From a virus, in the IMG/VR virus record IMGVR_UViG_3300021180_000041, positions 1 through 30,795 of that record: a stretch of 30,795 nt of DNA. One strand, written 5' to 3'. The notes under the pieces were generated by a model. That model did no database searches. It worked only from the letters and a program-made list of their open reading frames with translations, and was not told the DNA's origin. How positions within the stretch are numbered: the stretch's first letter is position 1; each line of letters begins with the position of its first letter. Position numbers and translations under genes: made by a program. Below are positions 20,981 through 29,623 of the stretch, piece after piece.

Positions 20981-22201
20981 CTAGGTGGGCCTCAGCCCGC
21001 CGCTGTAGAACAGTTGCCGGGCTCCGGTGGCCAGCCGGTTCAGGGTGCCGCTGACGGACAGCCGGGCGGTCTGCGGCGGGCTGATGAACTGGGCGTGCCA
21101 GGTGGCTACGCCCGTGGCGGCGTTGACCTCGACCTGGGTCAGCCTGGCCGCGAACTCGATGCCCTCCGGTATCAAGGGGGTGACCGCCCGCACGGTCACG
21201 GTGTCTCCAGGCCCGTAGGTGCCCAGGGCCGGGTAGGACTCAGGCGGGCTGCCCTGGACCTCCTGAGCCGGGATGGAGTTGATGGTGGCCCCGGTGTTGG
21301 CCCGGTCCTCCAGGGTCTTGATGTTGACGGTGCCTGGCCAGTCGTCCACGGCGTCCAGGCGCGGCAGGCTCGGCATGTTCACGTTGCGGACCACCACCGG
21401 GCGCGGGGTGCCCTCGGGGATCGGGTTCCCGTTGGCATCAGCGTGGGGCAGGTCCCCCACGGCGTAGGTCCGCGTGCGGAGCTGGTCTGAGTCCATCTGG
21501 TAGCGGTAGGCCAGGATCGCGCCTGGCACCGAGACGCCGAGCCCGGCGTCATCTGAGCCCACCCTGGGGTAGGCGATCCGCAGCGAGCACTGAGGCCGGC
21601 CGTTGCTCAGGGTGGTGTATTCGGTGCGCCACTCAGGCCCCTGGAGGACCCCCGACAGGTTGACGAGGAGCTGGCCCCTGGAGCCGCCCTCCAGGTACTC
21701 ATAGGTCCGGTCTCGGAACACGGGCGGGACGCCAGGCTGGGTGATGATCTGGACCCCGACATCCTCAACGGGCTGGGCCAGCTCGCGGGCTATGGCGGTC
21801 TGCTCCCAGTTGATGAACTTCCGGTCTGGGAAGGTGTCGAACTGCCGCTTGCGGAGGTAGCCGGGCAGCTCGGTCAGGGTGAACGTGACCCGCTCTGAGC
21901 CGTTCTCATCCTGTAGCCCGGTCGGCACCCCGCAGAAATAGGGCTCGCCCGCGTAGTAGGCCCACAGCCGCCAGCTCCACAGGTTGACCAGGACATCTGA
22001 GCTGAGCCCGCACGGCAGGTTCAGGGTCACGTTGCCGTACCCGAAATCGGACAGCCTCCTGACGCAGTAGAACCCGCCCACATCGACGTTGCCGAGGGCC
22101 TGGCTGCCCACCATCGACTCAGCCCAGAATGTCCACTTGCCCGGCAGCGGGACATTGGGCTGGCGGGGGTCCAGGGCTAGCTGGTCGATGGTCAGACCCA
22201 C
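20981..22201 (-). CDS. Minor tail protein (Tal-like)
   Basis: 406 aa from GTG 22201, chosen because GGAGG lies five bases upstream and it overlaps the Dit stop by ten bases; an earlier start inside the Dit gene has no ribosome site. Early residues (LGNVDVGGFYCVRRLSDFGYGNVTLNLPCGLSSDVLVNLWSWRLWAYYAGE) match the opening of siphophage tail-associated proteins, where a ring of beta domains follows the Dit protein. A later IEFAARLTQVEVNAATGVATWHAQF segment is beta-rich. It would close the tail tip and hold the fibres. Confidence 0.75.
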   Translation of the reverse strand: MGLTIDQLALDPRQPNVPLPGKWTFWAESMVGSQALGNVDVGGFYCVRRLSDFGYGNVTLNLPCGLSSDVLVNLWSWRLWAYYAGEPYFCGVPTGLQDENGSERVTFTLTELPGYLRKRQFDTFPDRKFINWEQTAIARELAQPVEDVGVQIITQPGVPPVFRDRTYEYLEGGSRGQLLVNLSGVLQGPEWRTEYTTLSNGRPQCSLRIAYPRVGSDDAGLGVSVPGAILAYRYQMDSDQLRTRTYAVGDLPHADANGNPIPEGTPRPVVVRNVNMPSLPRLDAVDDWPGTVNIKTLEDRANTGATINSIPAQEVQGSPPESYPALGTYGPGDTVTVRAVTPLIPEGIEFAARLTQVEVNAATGVATWHAQFISPPQTARLSVSGTLNRLATGARQLFYSGGLRPT

Positions 22202-23115
22202 GCTGACCTCCAGGCCAGGGTGACCTGGCCCGCCCCTGCCGAGCGCAGGAACCACCGGGCGGTGGAGTCAGGCTGAACCCACATCGGCCTGCTGCCCGGC
22301 AGGATGTAGCTGGCCCTGCTGACCCCGCCCTCAGCCTCAGCGGTCAGGGTCGCGGTGGACACCAGGATGGCCATTCCGTCATCGACGCGGGACACGCGGA
22401 TGATCTGGTCAGGCCCTCCTGTCAGGGCTGACTGCTCTAGCGCCCCCTCATAGAGCGCCCACACCGGGGCGGCGTAGTTGCCCGCGTTCCGCAGGATGGC
22501 CGCGTTCGGGAGGTAGCCCGCGGCGTAGTGCCACGGGTAGGTCTTGGGGTAGTCGCGGCCGGTGGCCTCGGTGGAGTTGGTCAGGGTGGCTGTCTGCCAG
22601 GTGCCCGCGTAGAGGATGGGGTCAGCGGCGGTCACGGTGACCTCGTACTTAAACCCGGTGGAGCCCAGGGGCCGGTGCCGGTACTGGTCAGACCCGGCCC
22701 GGACCTCAGCCGTCAGGACCCGCTGGAGGTCCCAGTCACCCACGGCCAGGGTCTTGGGCTCCCGGCTGGCTGCCCTGGCGGTGAGCTGGTCACGGAACCT
22801 GCCCATCAGCTCACGGGGGCCGGTGGCTGCCCCCCTGATGGTGATGATGCGCGGCCCCAGGACCTTAGGCCCCCAGGCTGCGCCGTCGCTGATGACCCTG
22901 GCTGAGTCGTTGCCCTCCAGGGGCGGGGAGTCCAGCCACCCGGTCAGGCCCTCCACCACCAGGCACAGGCCGTTGGCCTGGTCGCCCGTGTTGAGCCACA
23001 AGTCGTCCCACACCACCGGCATCAGCTCCCGGCCAGGGGGCAGCGGGGGGGCCTCGTACTCCCAGGTGAACGCCCGGTCGTAGCCCCTGGTGGGCAGGCT
23101 CACCGATCTGGCCAT
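22192..23115 (-). CDS. Distal tail (Dit-like) protein
   Basis: 307 aa, ATG overlapping the tape-measure stop. The order tape measure, then this gene, then a Tal-like gene is the standard siphophage arrangement. The sequence VEGLTGWLDSPPLEGNDSARVISDGAAWGPKVLGPRIITIRGAATGPRELMGRFRDQL and then VRAGSDQYRHRPLGSTGFKYEVTVTAADPILYAG fits the Dit N-terminal beta-domain followed by a galectin-like domain. It forms the hexameric hub at the end of the tail tube. Confidence 0.8.
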   Translation of the reverse strand: MARSVSLPTRGYDRAFTWEYEAPPLPPGRELMPVVWDDLWLNTGDQANGLCLVVEGLTGWLDSPPLEGNDSARVISDGAAWGPKVLGPRIITIRGAATGPRELMGRFRDQLTARAASREPKTLAVGDWDLQRVLTAEVRAGSDQYRHRPLGSTGFKYEVTVTAADPILYAGTWQTATLTNSTEATGRDYPKTYPWHYAAGYLPNAAILRNAGNYAAPVWALYEGALEQSALTGGPDQIIRVSRVDDGMAILVSTATLTAEAEGGVSRASYILPGSRPMWVQPDSTARWFLRSAGAGQVTLAWRSAWV

Positions 23116-25715
23116 CAGGCGACACCCCCGGCTGTGGCCCAGGCCAGCTCACGGTTGACCAGGGCGGCTAGCTGCTTCTCGTCCATCTGGGCTGAGGGGT
23201 AGACGTTGATGGTCGCGCCCGCGCCGCCAGCTCCCAGGCCCGCCGCGCCGAGGTCCCCAGCGAGCGGGGCGGCCAGGCCGGGGACGGCGGGGACCTCCAG
23301 GTGGTCAGCGGCCTTGGCCATGCCGACCTCCACCCCCTCCATCAGGCCCACCCCGAACGGCATGGTGTACCGGGACGGGGAGCCGATGCCGAACGCGGAC
23401 TTGAGCCCGCCCAGGATGGGACCGGCCACGTTGGACTGGAGCCAGCCGCCCATCTGGCTGGCAGCCTGGAGGCCCTGCTGGAGCCCGCCTATCATCTGCT
23501 GGCCGATGGGGGTCATGGCGGCGGCGTCGAGCCCGGACCTGATCTTGTCGAGCACGGGGCCGGTCATGTTGGCCTGGAGCCAGCCGCCCATCTGCTTGGC
23601 AGCCTCCAGGCCCTTCTTGAGCCCGGCCACGACCTCAGACCCCACGGTGATGGTCATGGTGGAGGGGCTGAACACCCCGAACCCGGACTTGATGAACCCC
23701 ATCACGGGGCCGGTGACGTTGGACCCGATCCAGCCGCCCATGCTCTTGGCGGCAGACAGCCCGGCCTTGAGCCCTTCCACCATGCTGGAGCCTGCCGACT
23801 GGGCCTCGCTGGTCATCTTGGACCAGGCCCCGCGTGCCGCGTCCACCATGCCGCTGGTGGCCCCCTGGACCGCAGACAGGGCCTTACCGAACCCGGCCGC
23901 GACCACCCCGCCTATCGCGCCCGCGATCTGGCCAGCCACCTGGCCGAGCTGCTGAAACGCGGGGATGAGCCCTGGTGAGTTGCCGGTGATCCAGTGCCAC
24001 AACTTCTCGGCTATCCCGATCAGCCACTCCACCGCAGCACCCAGCAGCTTGAGGGGCTGGACCACCTGGAGCGCGGCCGAGGCCATCGCCGCCAGCTTGA
24101 TGGGGACCTCAAGAATCGGCACCAGGACCTTGGTCGTGATGTCGAGCAGGAACCCGATCACCTTGATTACCCCGGTGATGGCGGGCACCAGGGCACCCAT
24201 TGAGGAGGTAGCCCCCTCAGCCCCGCCCGACAGGTTTTGACCGAACAGGGCAGCGATCTGCTGGAGGAGCGGAGCCAGGTTTTTCAGGGCTGGGCCTAGC
24301 GCGTCCCCGATGGCCTTGATGATTTCCCACAGGGCCAGCCCGAAGGTCTTGACCAGCTCCCAGACCGAGGACAGGGCTGGCTTGAGCCCGGTCCAGAGGG
24401 CCTGACCCATCGCCAGGACCCCCTCCCGAAAATCCTTACTGCTGATCATCAGGGCAGCGATGGCCGCGACCACCCCGACCACGGCAGCTCCTACGGGGTT
24501 CATCGCGGCGGGCAGCAGACCGGCCGCGGAACCCATCGACCCGAGCCCTGGGATAGCCGCGACGGCTGAGCCGCCCATCTTGACCAGCCCGCCGCCGACC
24601 ATCTGGATAGGCCCGAGCAGGTTCTTGAGGACACCGCCCAGCACGGGGATTCCGCTGAGGAGCTGGGGGGCCACCAGGACAGACAGGGCAGCCGCCCCGG
24701 CCAGGATCGCAGGCCCGAATTTCTCAAGGATCTTGACGACGCCCTGTATCTGCTCGGGCTTGAGGTTGGCGATCCAGGCAGTCCACCGCTCGATGACGTT
24801 CGACAGGGGCACGGCCAGGGCCTCCACCGCCTGAGCGATGGCGATGATGATGGGGTTCAGCACCCCACCAGGAGCGACCGCCGCGCTGAACGCCTTGGCC
24901 ATGTCATACGCCGAGAGGATGACCGGCCCGAACGCCTGTACGAGGTCCTGGCCGATGCTGACCTTGATGTCATCGGTCACCCGCTTGAAACTGCGGAGGA
25001 CCTTACCCGGTTCGGTCATGGCCTCGGCGTAGGCCCCGGCCACGGTCTTACCTGACACCAGCACGGCGTTGAGGACCGCCTGGCTGCGCTCCGCGTCGGT
25101 CAGGTCCTTGACGCTCTTACCCACCGACTTGGCGTACTGGTCGATGGCCTGACCAGCCTGGACATTCAATCCGGCATTGCGGAGGACCTGGCTATTCTGC
25201 GTCGTGATGCCATGCGTCAAGTCGGCCAGGACCTCGGTGGAGTTGCGCCCGCTGATCACTGCCGCATCCTGGGCGACCCTGGCCAGGTCCGTGGACTTGC
25301 CCAGGTCCAGGTTGTTACGGGCGAACTGGGCCACGAGGTCCTGGGCAACGCCCGCCTCGATGCCCTGCTTGCGGATCGCGGTCACAGAGTCTTGCATGGC
25401 CTGGTAGCTGAGCCCGTTGGCCTTGGCCAAGGCGCGGAGGCTGGCGTCCATCTCGCCCACGCGGGCAGCGCTCTTGAAAGACTCGATCCCGAACGCGGTA
25501 GCCGCCCCGGTGGCCACCGTCAGGCCCGTGGCCACGCTGGTCCCCAGGGACTTGGCCAGCCCCCCAGCGGCCTTGAGGCCGTTGGTCATGCTGCTGCCGA
25601 TCTTGCCTGCTGCGTCCTGCCCTGCCGCGCTGGCGGCCTGGCTGATGTCAACGGACAGTTGCTTGGTATCGGCAGATACCCGGATGGTCAGGGCTCCGTA
25701 GGAGTAGCTAGCCAT
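23115..25715 (-). CDS. Tape measure protein
   Basis: 866 aa from ATG 25715, overlapping the chaperone stop by eight bases; an earlier ATG frame adds only Trp-rich residues. N-terminus: GALTIRVSADTKQLSVDISQAASAAGQDAAGK, then long helical and hydrophobic stretches (VVGVVAAIAALMIS, ALKNLAPLLQQIAALFG). The C-terminal 200 residues carry three full and one partial repeat of about 48 residues (GLKAGLxAAKxMGGW(L/I)xxNxxGPV). At about 1.5 angstrom per residue this implies a tail near 130 nm, so a siphovirus. Confidence 0.92.
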   Translation of the reverse strand: MASYSYGALTIRVSADTKQLSVDISQAASAAGQDAAGKIGSSMTNGLKAAGGLAKSLGTSVATGLTVATGAATAFGIESFKSAARVGEMDASLRALAKANGLSYQAMQDSVTAIRKQGIEAGVAQDLVAQFARNNLDLGKSTDLARVAQDAAVISGRNSTEVLADLTHGITTQNSQVLRNAGLNVQAGQAIDQYAKSVGKSVKDLTDAERSQAVLNAVLVSGKTVAGAYAEAMTEPGKVLRSFKRVTDDIKVSIGQDLVQAFGPVILSAYDMAKAFSAAVAPGGVLNPIIIAIAQAVEALAVPLSNVIERWTAWIANLKPEQIQGVVKILEKFGPAILAGAAALSVLVAPQLLSGIPVLGGVLKNLLGPIQMVGGGLVKMGGSAVAAIPGLGSMGSAAGLLPAAMNPVGAAVVGVVAAIAALMISSKDFREGVLAMGQALWTGLKPALSSVWELVKTFGLALWEIIKAIGDALGPALKNLAPLLQQIAALFGQNLSGGAEGATSSMGALVPAITGVIKVIGFLLDITTKVLVPILEVPIKLAAMASAALQVVQPLKLLGAAVEWLIGIAEKLWHWITGNSPGLIPAFQQLGQVAGQIAGAIGGVVAAGFGKALSAVQGATSGMVDAARGAWSKMTSEAQSAGSSMVEGLKAGLSAAKSMGGWIGSNVTGPVMGFIKSGFGVFSPSTMTITVGSEVVAGLKKGLEAAKQMGGWLQANMTGPVLDKIRSGLDAAAMTPIGQQMIGGLQQGLQAASQMGGWLQSNVAGPILGGLKSAFGIGSPSRYTMPFGVGLMEGVEVGMAKAADHLEVPAVPGLAAPLAGDLGAAGLGAGGAGATINVYPSAQMDEKQLAALVNRELAWATAGGVA

Positions 25716-26112
25716 CGCCCACCACCATGCCCGGCACACCGGCTAGGGCCTGGGCAGCCTCAGCCCAGGTGCCTGCCCTGCGCCCCTCCTGGCCGTCCTG
25801 GGCCGGTGCTGGGGGCTGCTGCGCCCACCTGGACCCTGGCCTGGGTATGGGCCTGGGCCTGGGTGCCCGCTTGGCACCGTTGGCCCGCAGCGTGACCCAC
25901 GTCAGGAGGGCCACCTGGTCCACCAGGAGGGCCAGGAGGTCAGCCTCGGTGCTCCACAGCTCCCCGCCCTTGAGGGCTGAGGGGGGCAACCGTCGCAGCA
26001 GGTCCCTGACCCGCCGTGTGGACACCTGCGGGTCTAGGACATCGACCCCGAAGGCGTGCAAGAGCGCCGCCTCTACCTCCGGGTCGAACCGCGCCGCTGC
26101 GGCGGCTTGGAA
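25708..26112 (-). CDS. Tail assembly chaperone, frameshifted T extension
   Basis: This frame has no ribosome site of its own and is reached by a -1 slip at CCCAAAT. After the slip it reads F-Q-A-A-A-A-A-R-F-D-P-E-V-E-A-A-L-L, then HAFGVDVLDPQVSTRRVRDLLRRLPPSALKGGELWSTE. The combined GT product is 239 aa. A TTG at 26061 could start an independent product, but frameshifting is the rule for this gene pair. It ends eight bases inside the tape-measure gene, the usual layout for a chaperone that coats the tape measure during tail assembly. Confidence 0.8.
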   Translation of the reverse strand, partial: FQAAAAARFDPEVEAALLHAFGVDVLDPQVSTRRVRDLLRRLPPSALKGGELWSTEADLLALLVDQVALLTWVTLRANGAKRAPRPRPIPRPGSRWAQQPPAPAQDGQEGRRAGTWAEAAQALAGVPGMVVGDG

Positions 26113-26426
26113 TTTGGGAGGCTGTCCAGGCCGTACCTGGCCGCGATGCCCTCGAACAGGGCGTTCAGCTCGCCCAGGTTCAGCCCTGCCACCGATAGCT
26201 GCTCGTAGGCCAGCTCACCCAGGAGCATGGGCATCGCCTCGTCCAGCTCGCCCTTGGCGACCAGCCGCAGGGCATTGAGGGGCCACACCGATGCCGGGGG
26301 CACGCTGTAGGTCTTGCCGTGATAGGTGAACACGAACGGCTGCGCCTTGGCCTCAGCCAGCCTGGCGTTGGCTGCCTGCTCCAGGTCGAAAGGCTCAGGG
26401 CCTCCGTTCGCGGCTGGCCTGGTCAC
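26073..26426 (-). CDS. Tail assembly chaperone G (zero frame)
   Basis: 117 aa with ATG overlapping the major tail protein stop. The FVFTYHGKTYSVPPASVWPLNALRLVAKGELDEAMPMLLGELAYEQL core has the same helix-strand order as actinophage G-type chaperones, between the major tail and tape-measure genes. The last dozen codons follow the slip site and are not conserved-looking (PQRRGSTRR). Most ribosomes end here; a fraction shift to the T frame. Confidence 0.8.
   Translation of the reverse strand: MTRPAANGGPEPFDLEQAANARLAEAKAQPFVFTYHGKTYSVPPASVWPLNALRLVAKGELDEAMPMLLGELAYEQLSVAGLNLGELNALFEGIAARYGLDSLPNSKPPQRRGSTRR
26112..26118 (-). other. Programmed -1 frameshift site CCCAAAT
   Basis: Reading on the minus strand, zero-frame codons are CTC CCA AAT, so the heptamer C-CCA-AAT is a canonical X-XXY-YYZ slip site (X=C, Y=A, Z=T). 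It is in the correct phase (26426 minus 26117 is a multiple of 3), lies 12 codons before the zero-frame stop, and joins to the T frame without a stop. No structure was sought downstream. Confidence 0.85.
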
Positions 26427-27067
26427 GCCGCCGCGCTGGCGGTCTCGCGGGCCTTGGCCCTCTTGCGGCGGGCCGGGGTGCTGAGGCTGGCAGCACTGCG
26501 GGCACCGAGCTGGACCCTGCCCAGGACCCCGCCGTCGTCCAGGGCTGCCAGGGTGCAGTCCAGGGGCACCGCTGCCCCTCGGGTGATCTGCATATCCCCG
26601 GCAGCGGTCAGGCTGGCCCTGCTGAAACTGATGCGGAAGGTCCGCTCCGCGTCGGCTGAGTCGATGCTGATGGCGTGGAGCCGCTGGGGCGCGTCGGTCC
26701 TCAGCTCCATGTCGATGTTGCCGTCAGCGTCGGGCACTGGCTCCGTGGCGTCGAAGTAGACACCCAGGGTCACCGCGTTGAGCTGCCACAGGACGAACTG
26801 GAGCGTGATGGACCGGCCGGTGATCACCGAGCGGAGCGGGACGACCGACTGCCAGGGGGTGATGTCCTCGGTGTCGGTGGAGGAGCCCACGGTGGGGCCG
26901 TCGTCGGACAGGTAGCCCAGGATGCGCCACGGGTCCTCGTAGTCGTCCTCTGTGGTGTCGGGGGGCTCGGTGCCAGCAGGGGCCAGCCAGATACCTGGCC
27001 CGTTGGCGGTGCCGACCTGGACCTCTGACGGGTTCAGGGTGGGCTCGACTGGAGCGGGGGTGCTCAT
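26423..27067 (-). CDS. Major tail tube protein
   Basis: 214 aa. The order PSEVQVGTANGPGIWLAPAGTEPP, then WRILGYLSDDGPTVGSSTDTEDITPWQSVVPLRSVITGRSITLQFVLWQLNAVTLGVYF, matches actinophage major tail subunits, with the conserved YLSDDG...S...ED(I)xxWQS...R segment. It polymerises to the tube around the tape measure. The C-terminal 15 residues are basic and Ala-rich. It overlaps the chaperone gene by four bases. Most abundant structural protein along with the capsid, by inference. Confidence 0.88.
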   Translation of the reverse strand: MSTPAPVEPTLNPSEVQVGTANGPGIWLAPAGTEPPDTTEDDYEDPWRILGYLSDDGPTVGSSTDTEDITPWQSVVPLRSVITGRSITLQFVLWQLNAVTLGVYFDATEPVPDADGNIDMELRTDAPQRLHAISIDSADAERTFRISFSRASLTAAGDMQITRGAAVPLDCTLAALDDGGVLGRVQLGARSAASLSTPARRKRAKARETASAAA

Positions 27068-27076
27068 CGGTTCCTC

Positions 27077-27451
27077 CTACGGGTCCGCACCAGCCAGGGC
27101 GGCGGTGCGGGGGGGATGGACTCGGACCTCATAGCGGGCCACATAGCGCGGCCCGCCGTCTGGGTCGGGGAGCCAGAATGGCCCCTCGATCGGCTGGGCA
27201 TAGCAGACGCACCCGAGGCCCCAGGGCACGTCAGGCAGGCCCACCATGACCTGCCGGATTCGCTCGGCCAGGTCCCTGGCGAGCTGCTTGGACTTGTGGC
27301 GGGCATCGACCTGGAGGTAGTGGGCCATCAGCCACCCCGCTGGGTCCTGCTGGGTCGCGGCGTAGGCCCAGGAGGTCACGCCGCCCAGGTCCTTGAGCTG
27401 AGCCCAGACGTGGGCCTCAAGGTCAGGCTGGACCACCACGGGCGCGGTCAT
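27077..27451 (-). CDS. Tail terminator-like protein
   Basis: 124 aa from ATG 27451 (MTAPVVVQPDLEAHVW), overlapping the upstream stop; the longer frame has no supported start. Helix LEAHVWAQLKDLGG, then strands around LQVDARHKSKQLARDLAERIRQVMVG and RYVARYEVRVHP, the alpha-beta order of phage tail terminator (gpU/gp17-like) proteins. The position just before the major tail gene is standard. It caps the tail tube. Confidence 0.75.
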   Translation of the reverse strand: MTAPVVVQPDLEAHVWAQLKDLGGVTSWAYAATQQDPAGWLMAHYLQVDARHKSKQLARDLAERIRQVMVGLPDVPWGLGCVCYAQPIEGPFWLPDPDGGPRYVARYEVRVHPPRTAALAGADP

Positions 27452-27732
27452 CAGGACCTCACCGCGGCGGCTGCCCGCCCGAGCGGGGCCGATGCCCTCA
27501 TCCACCTGGTGCCGTACTCGACATGGCGGGCATACGGAACGTCGGTGGTGACCAGGGTCGTGCCGGGGTCGCGGCCTGGGATGGTGTGCCAGCTCGCGGC
27601 CAGCCTGCCGGTCAGCCTGGGTGAGTTGGCCGAGGCAGCAGCAGCCACCTGGCCCGCGATGCCTGCTATGTCGGGCTGCACGCAGCGCCGAGGGGCTGAG
27701 GGGTCGGTGATCACGAACTCCGCATCAGCCAC
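27451..27732 (-). CDS. HK97 gp10-like head-tail connector
   Basis: 93 aa. The last part contains YARHVEYGTRWM, the signature of the HK97 gp10 family (neck component), after a helical AGIAGQVAAAASANSPRLTGRLAASWHTI stretch. Short but complete for this family. The gene overlaps the stopper gene by eight bases and the terminator gene by one base. It helps join head and tail. Confidence 0.8.
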   Translation of the reverse strand: MADAEFVITDPSAPRRCVQPDIAGIAGQVAAAASANSPRLTGRLAASWHTIPGRDPGTTLVTTDVPYARHVEYGTRWMRASAPLGRAAAAVRS

Positions 27733-28090
27733 GGGGGGCCTCCGTCGCGGTCATGGCCCAGCAGTCCAGATAGCCGCCCAGCTCGGGGTCCTTGATGTAG
27801 CGGACCTGAGACAGGACCCAGACCTGGCCCCTGATCACCGCCGCCATGCCCTCGGCGGGCTGGGCCTCGGGCGGCAGGTAGAGGTTGCCCGCGTTCGCGG
27901 CCCTGGGGCTGAACGGGCCAGCCCCGCCGCCCTCGGTGGCCCTGGGGTCCGAGGGGCCTGGGCTGAGCTGGAGATTCCCGGTCCCGGTCCAGGTGGCGCG
28001 GTCAGCAGGCGGCAGCTCCCATCCGTGGGCGTCGGCCAGGCCGGGCGCGGTGTGGAGCGCCACCTGGTCTGTGGCCAGCAGCACGGTCAC
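27725..28090 (-). CDS. Head-closure (stopper) protein
   Basis: 121 aa from GTG 28090, overlapping the adaptor stop (GTGA), with GGAGG upstream. N-terminal strand VTVLLATDQVALHTAP, later PPEAQPAEGMAAVIRGQVWVLSQVRYIKDPELGGYLDCWAMTATE. A small beta-barrel-like protein in the order adaptor, stopper, gp10, terminator, major tail. The family call rests on position and size as no strong motif is present. Confidence 0.7.
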   Translation of the reverse strand: MTVLLATDQVALHTAPGLADAHGWELPPADRATWTGTGNLQLSPGPSDPRATEGGGAGPFSPRAANAGNLYLPPEAQPAEGMAAVIRGQVWVLSQVRYIKDPELGGYLDCWAMTATEAPRG

Positions 28091-28461
28091 GGGACCTCGA
28101 CCTCCCACACGCCCCGGTTGACCCTGGCGGGCCTGGGCGGCAGCTCCAGGGGCACCGATACGGCGGTGGTGAACGAGCGGTGCCAGGTAGCGCGGGCCAT
28201 CGCCAGCCCGTAGGACCCGCCTGGCAGGGCCGGGGAGTAGCTGACCGACTGAGCCCCGGTGGCCACCTGGGAGACCGTGGGTGTCATCGGCAGGGTGGCC
28301 GCGTATGCCTCCCACTGGAGCGCGGCGCACAGGTGCGGGTCCTCCTCCCACCAGGCGTCAGCGATGGCCTGGGCCTGGTCCTGGGGCAGCCCTCCAGACG
28401 CGGGCGGGTTCAGGGGCGGTGCCCAGGACTCCCACGCTGGAGGGCTGCCAGGTGTGCTCAC
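28087..28461 (-). CDS. Head-tail adaptor protein
   Basis: 124 aa from GTG 28461, overlapping the upstream stop (GTGA). Its helical core, LPQDQAQAIADAWWEEDPHLCAALQWEAYAATLPMTPTVSQVATGAQSVSYSP, fits phage head-tail connector gp6/gp15-like adaptors. It lies two genes from the capsid gene. The C-terminal part is Pro/Arg-rich with beta strands. It binds the portal ring. Confidence 0.7.
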   Translation of the reverse strand: MSTPGSPPAWESWAPPLNPPASGGLPQDQAQAIADAWWEEDPHLCAALQWEAYAATLPMTPTVSQVATGAQSVSYSPALPGGSYGLAMARATWHRSFTTAVSVPLELPPRPARVNRGVWEVEVP

Positions 28462-28610
28462 TTCGCGCCGCTCCGCTCAGCCGTGACCGGCCCGTGCGGG
28501 TGGTTCGCCAGCGCGGTCATCAGCCCGGCGTGCCAGGTCAGGTGTAGCGCCATCTGATCAGCAGCCACCAGCGCCCGGCACTCCGCGCAGGTCTCAGCAG
28601 GGCGGGCCAT
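28458..28610 (-). CDS. 50-aa C2H2 zinc-finger mini-protein
   Basis: ATG 28610 lies three bases after the capsid stop; the frame ends at TGA overlapping the adaptor start. MARPAETCAECRALVAADQMALHLTWHAGLM: C8-x2-C11-x11-H23-x3-H27, a perfect C2H2 spacing, rare in bacterial viruses, plus a polar tail. Too short for most gene finders. It may act in head assembly or as a regulator translated with late genes. Function unknown. Confidence 0.65.
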   Translation of the reverse strand: MARPAETCAECRALVAADQMALHLTWHAGLMTALANHPHGPVTAERSGAK

Positions 28611-28613
28611 CGG

Positions 28614-29585
28614 TCAGTCCTTGGCCGCTGCGCCGCGCTTGGTCGTGACCACTTCGGTATCGCTGCCCAGCGGGGCGATGGTGCCCAGGTTCATACGGGC
28701 GAACGGGCGGGCACCAGCAGGGACACGCGGGGTCACTGGCCGCACGATCGCAGCCGCGAACCTGGCCCACACCTTGATGGGCGTCACGTTGTCTTGGAAC
28801 CCGCTCACGATCACCGCGCCGTCAGCGTCAGCGATCACCGCGTTGGGGTCCATCGTGTACCTGATGTCTTGGCGCACCCCGATCATCAGGTAGTTGAATG
28901 CGCCCGTGATCAGGTCTGTGGTGATGCGCGGCCAGGAGGAGTAACTGGCGGGCACCCCGTAGATGGAGGGCCTGGTGGTCTCATCCGCCTGGGTCACGCC
29001 CAGGAGGAGGGCTCCGGTGTCGTCGCGGACGCCCCTCAGCCTGCCCTTGACGGTCAGGTCTGCCGCGTGGCCGGTGACCGCGAGGCCCTGGCCCTCCACC
29101 AGGGACATGCCCTGGTTGATGGCGTCCACCGCGTCCGAGCCAGCAGCTACGGCCTGGCTGAACGTGTTGGACACGATGCCCCCGACCGGGTAGCTGGGCG
29201 GGGCACCCTGCCCGAAGATCACCGCGTCGTCCAGGGCCAGGCCGATGGCCTCAGCCAGGCGCGGCCTGACGAATCCCCAGATGTTGACCACCGCATCCTC
29301 TAGGTACTGATCGGGGATCGCGGAGACCGCCGCGACCTCCTCAGCCCTGAGGACCTGGGCCTCCAGCGCCAGCTCAGTGAACGGCTTGCGCCCGCCAGCG
29401 GCGTTGACGAATGAGGCCCTGGGCAGGGTCTTGGGGATCGGCAGCTCGTTAATCTGGGTGCCCATCGGGACCAGGTTGGCGAGCTGGAGAACGGTGGAGT
29501 ATTGGGCGGCCTCTTGGATGATCTGGGCCGCCATCTCGGTGGGTATGACCCCCGAGTAGTCGTAGTTCGGCGCTGCTGGCGGCAT
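28614..29585 (-). CDS. Major capsid protein
   Basis: 323 aa from ATG 29585 (MPPAAPNYDYSG), with GAGGAGG eight bases upstream; an earlier GTG adds a basic stretch with no ribosome site. The HK97-fold order is visible: N-arm, VNAAGGRKPFTELALEAQVLRAEEVAAVSAIPDQYLEDAVVNIWGFVRPRLAEAIGLALDDAVIFG (spine helix), then GVPASYSSWPRITTDLITGAFNYLMIGVRQDIRYTMDP (P-domain), and C-terminal strands VTPIKVWARFAAAIVRP. This is the HK97/phiC31-like plan. The scaffold gene is upstream. Confidence 0.92.
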   Translation of the reverse strand: MPPAAPNYDYSGVIPTEMAAQIIQEAAQYSTVLQLANLVPMGTQINELPIPKTLPRASFVNAAGGRKPFTELALEAQVLRAEEVAAVSAIPDQYLEDAVVNIWGFVRPRLAEAIGLALDDAVIFGQGAPPSYPVGGIVSNTFSQAVAAGSDAVDAINQGMSLVEGQGLAVTGHAADLTVKGRLRGVRDDTGALLLGVTQADETTRPSIYGVPASYSSWPRITTDLITGAFNYLMIGVRQDIRYTMDPNAVIADADGAVIVSGFQDNVTPIKVWARFAAAIVRPVTPRVPAGARPFARMNLGTIAPLGSDTEVVTTKRGAAAKD

Positions 29586-29623
29586 CGGTTGCCGCCTCCT
29601 CTCGACGTGACGGGTTGCGATTG

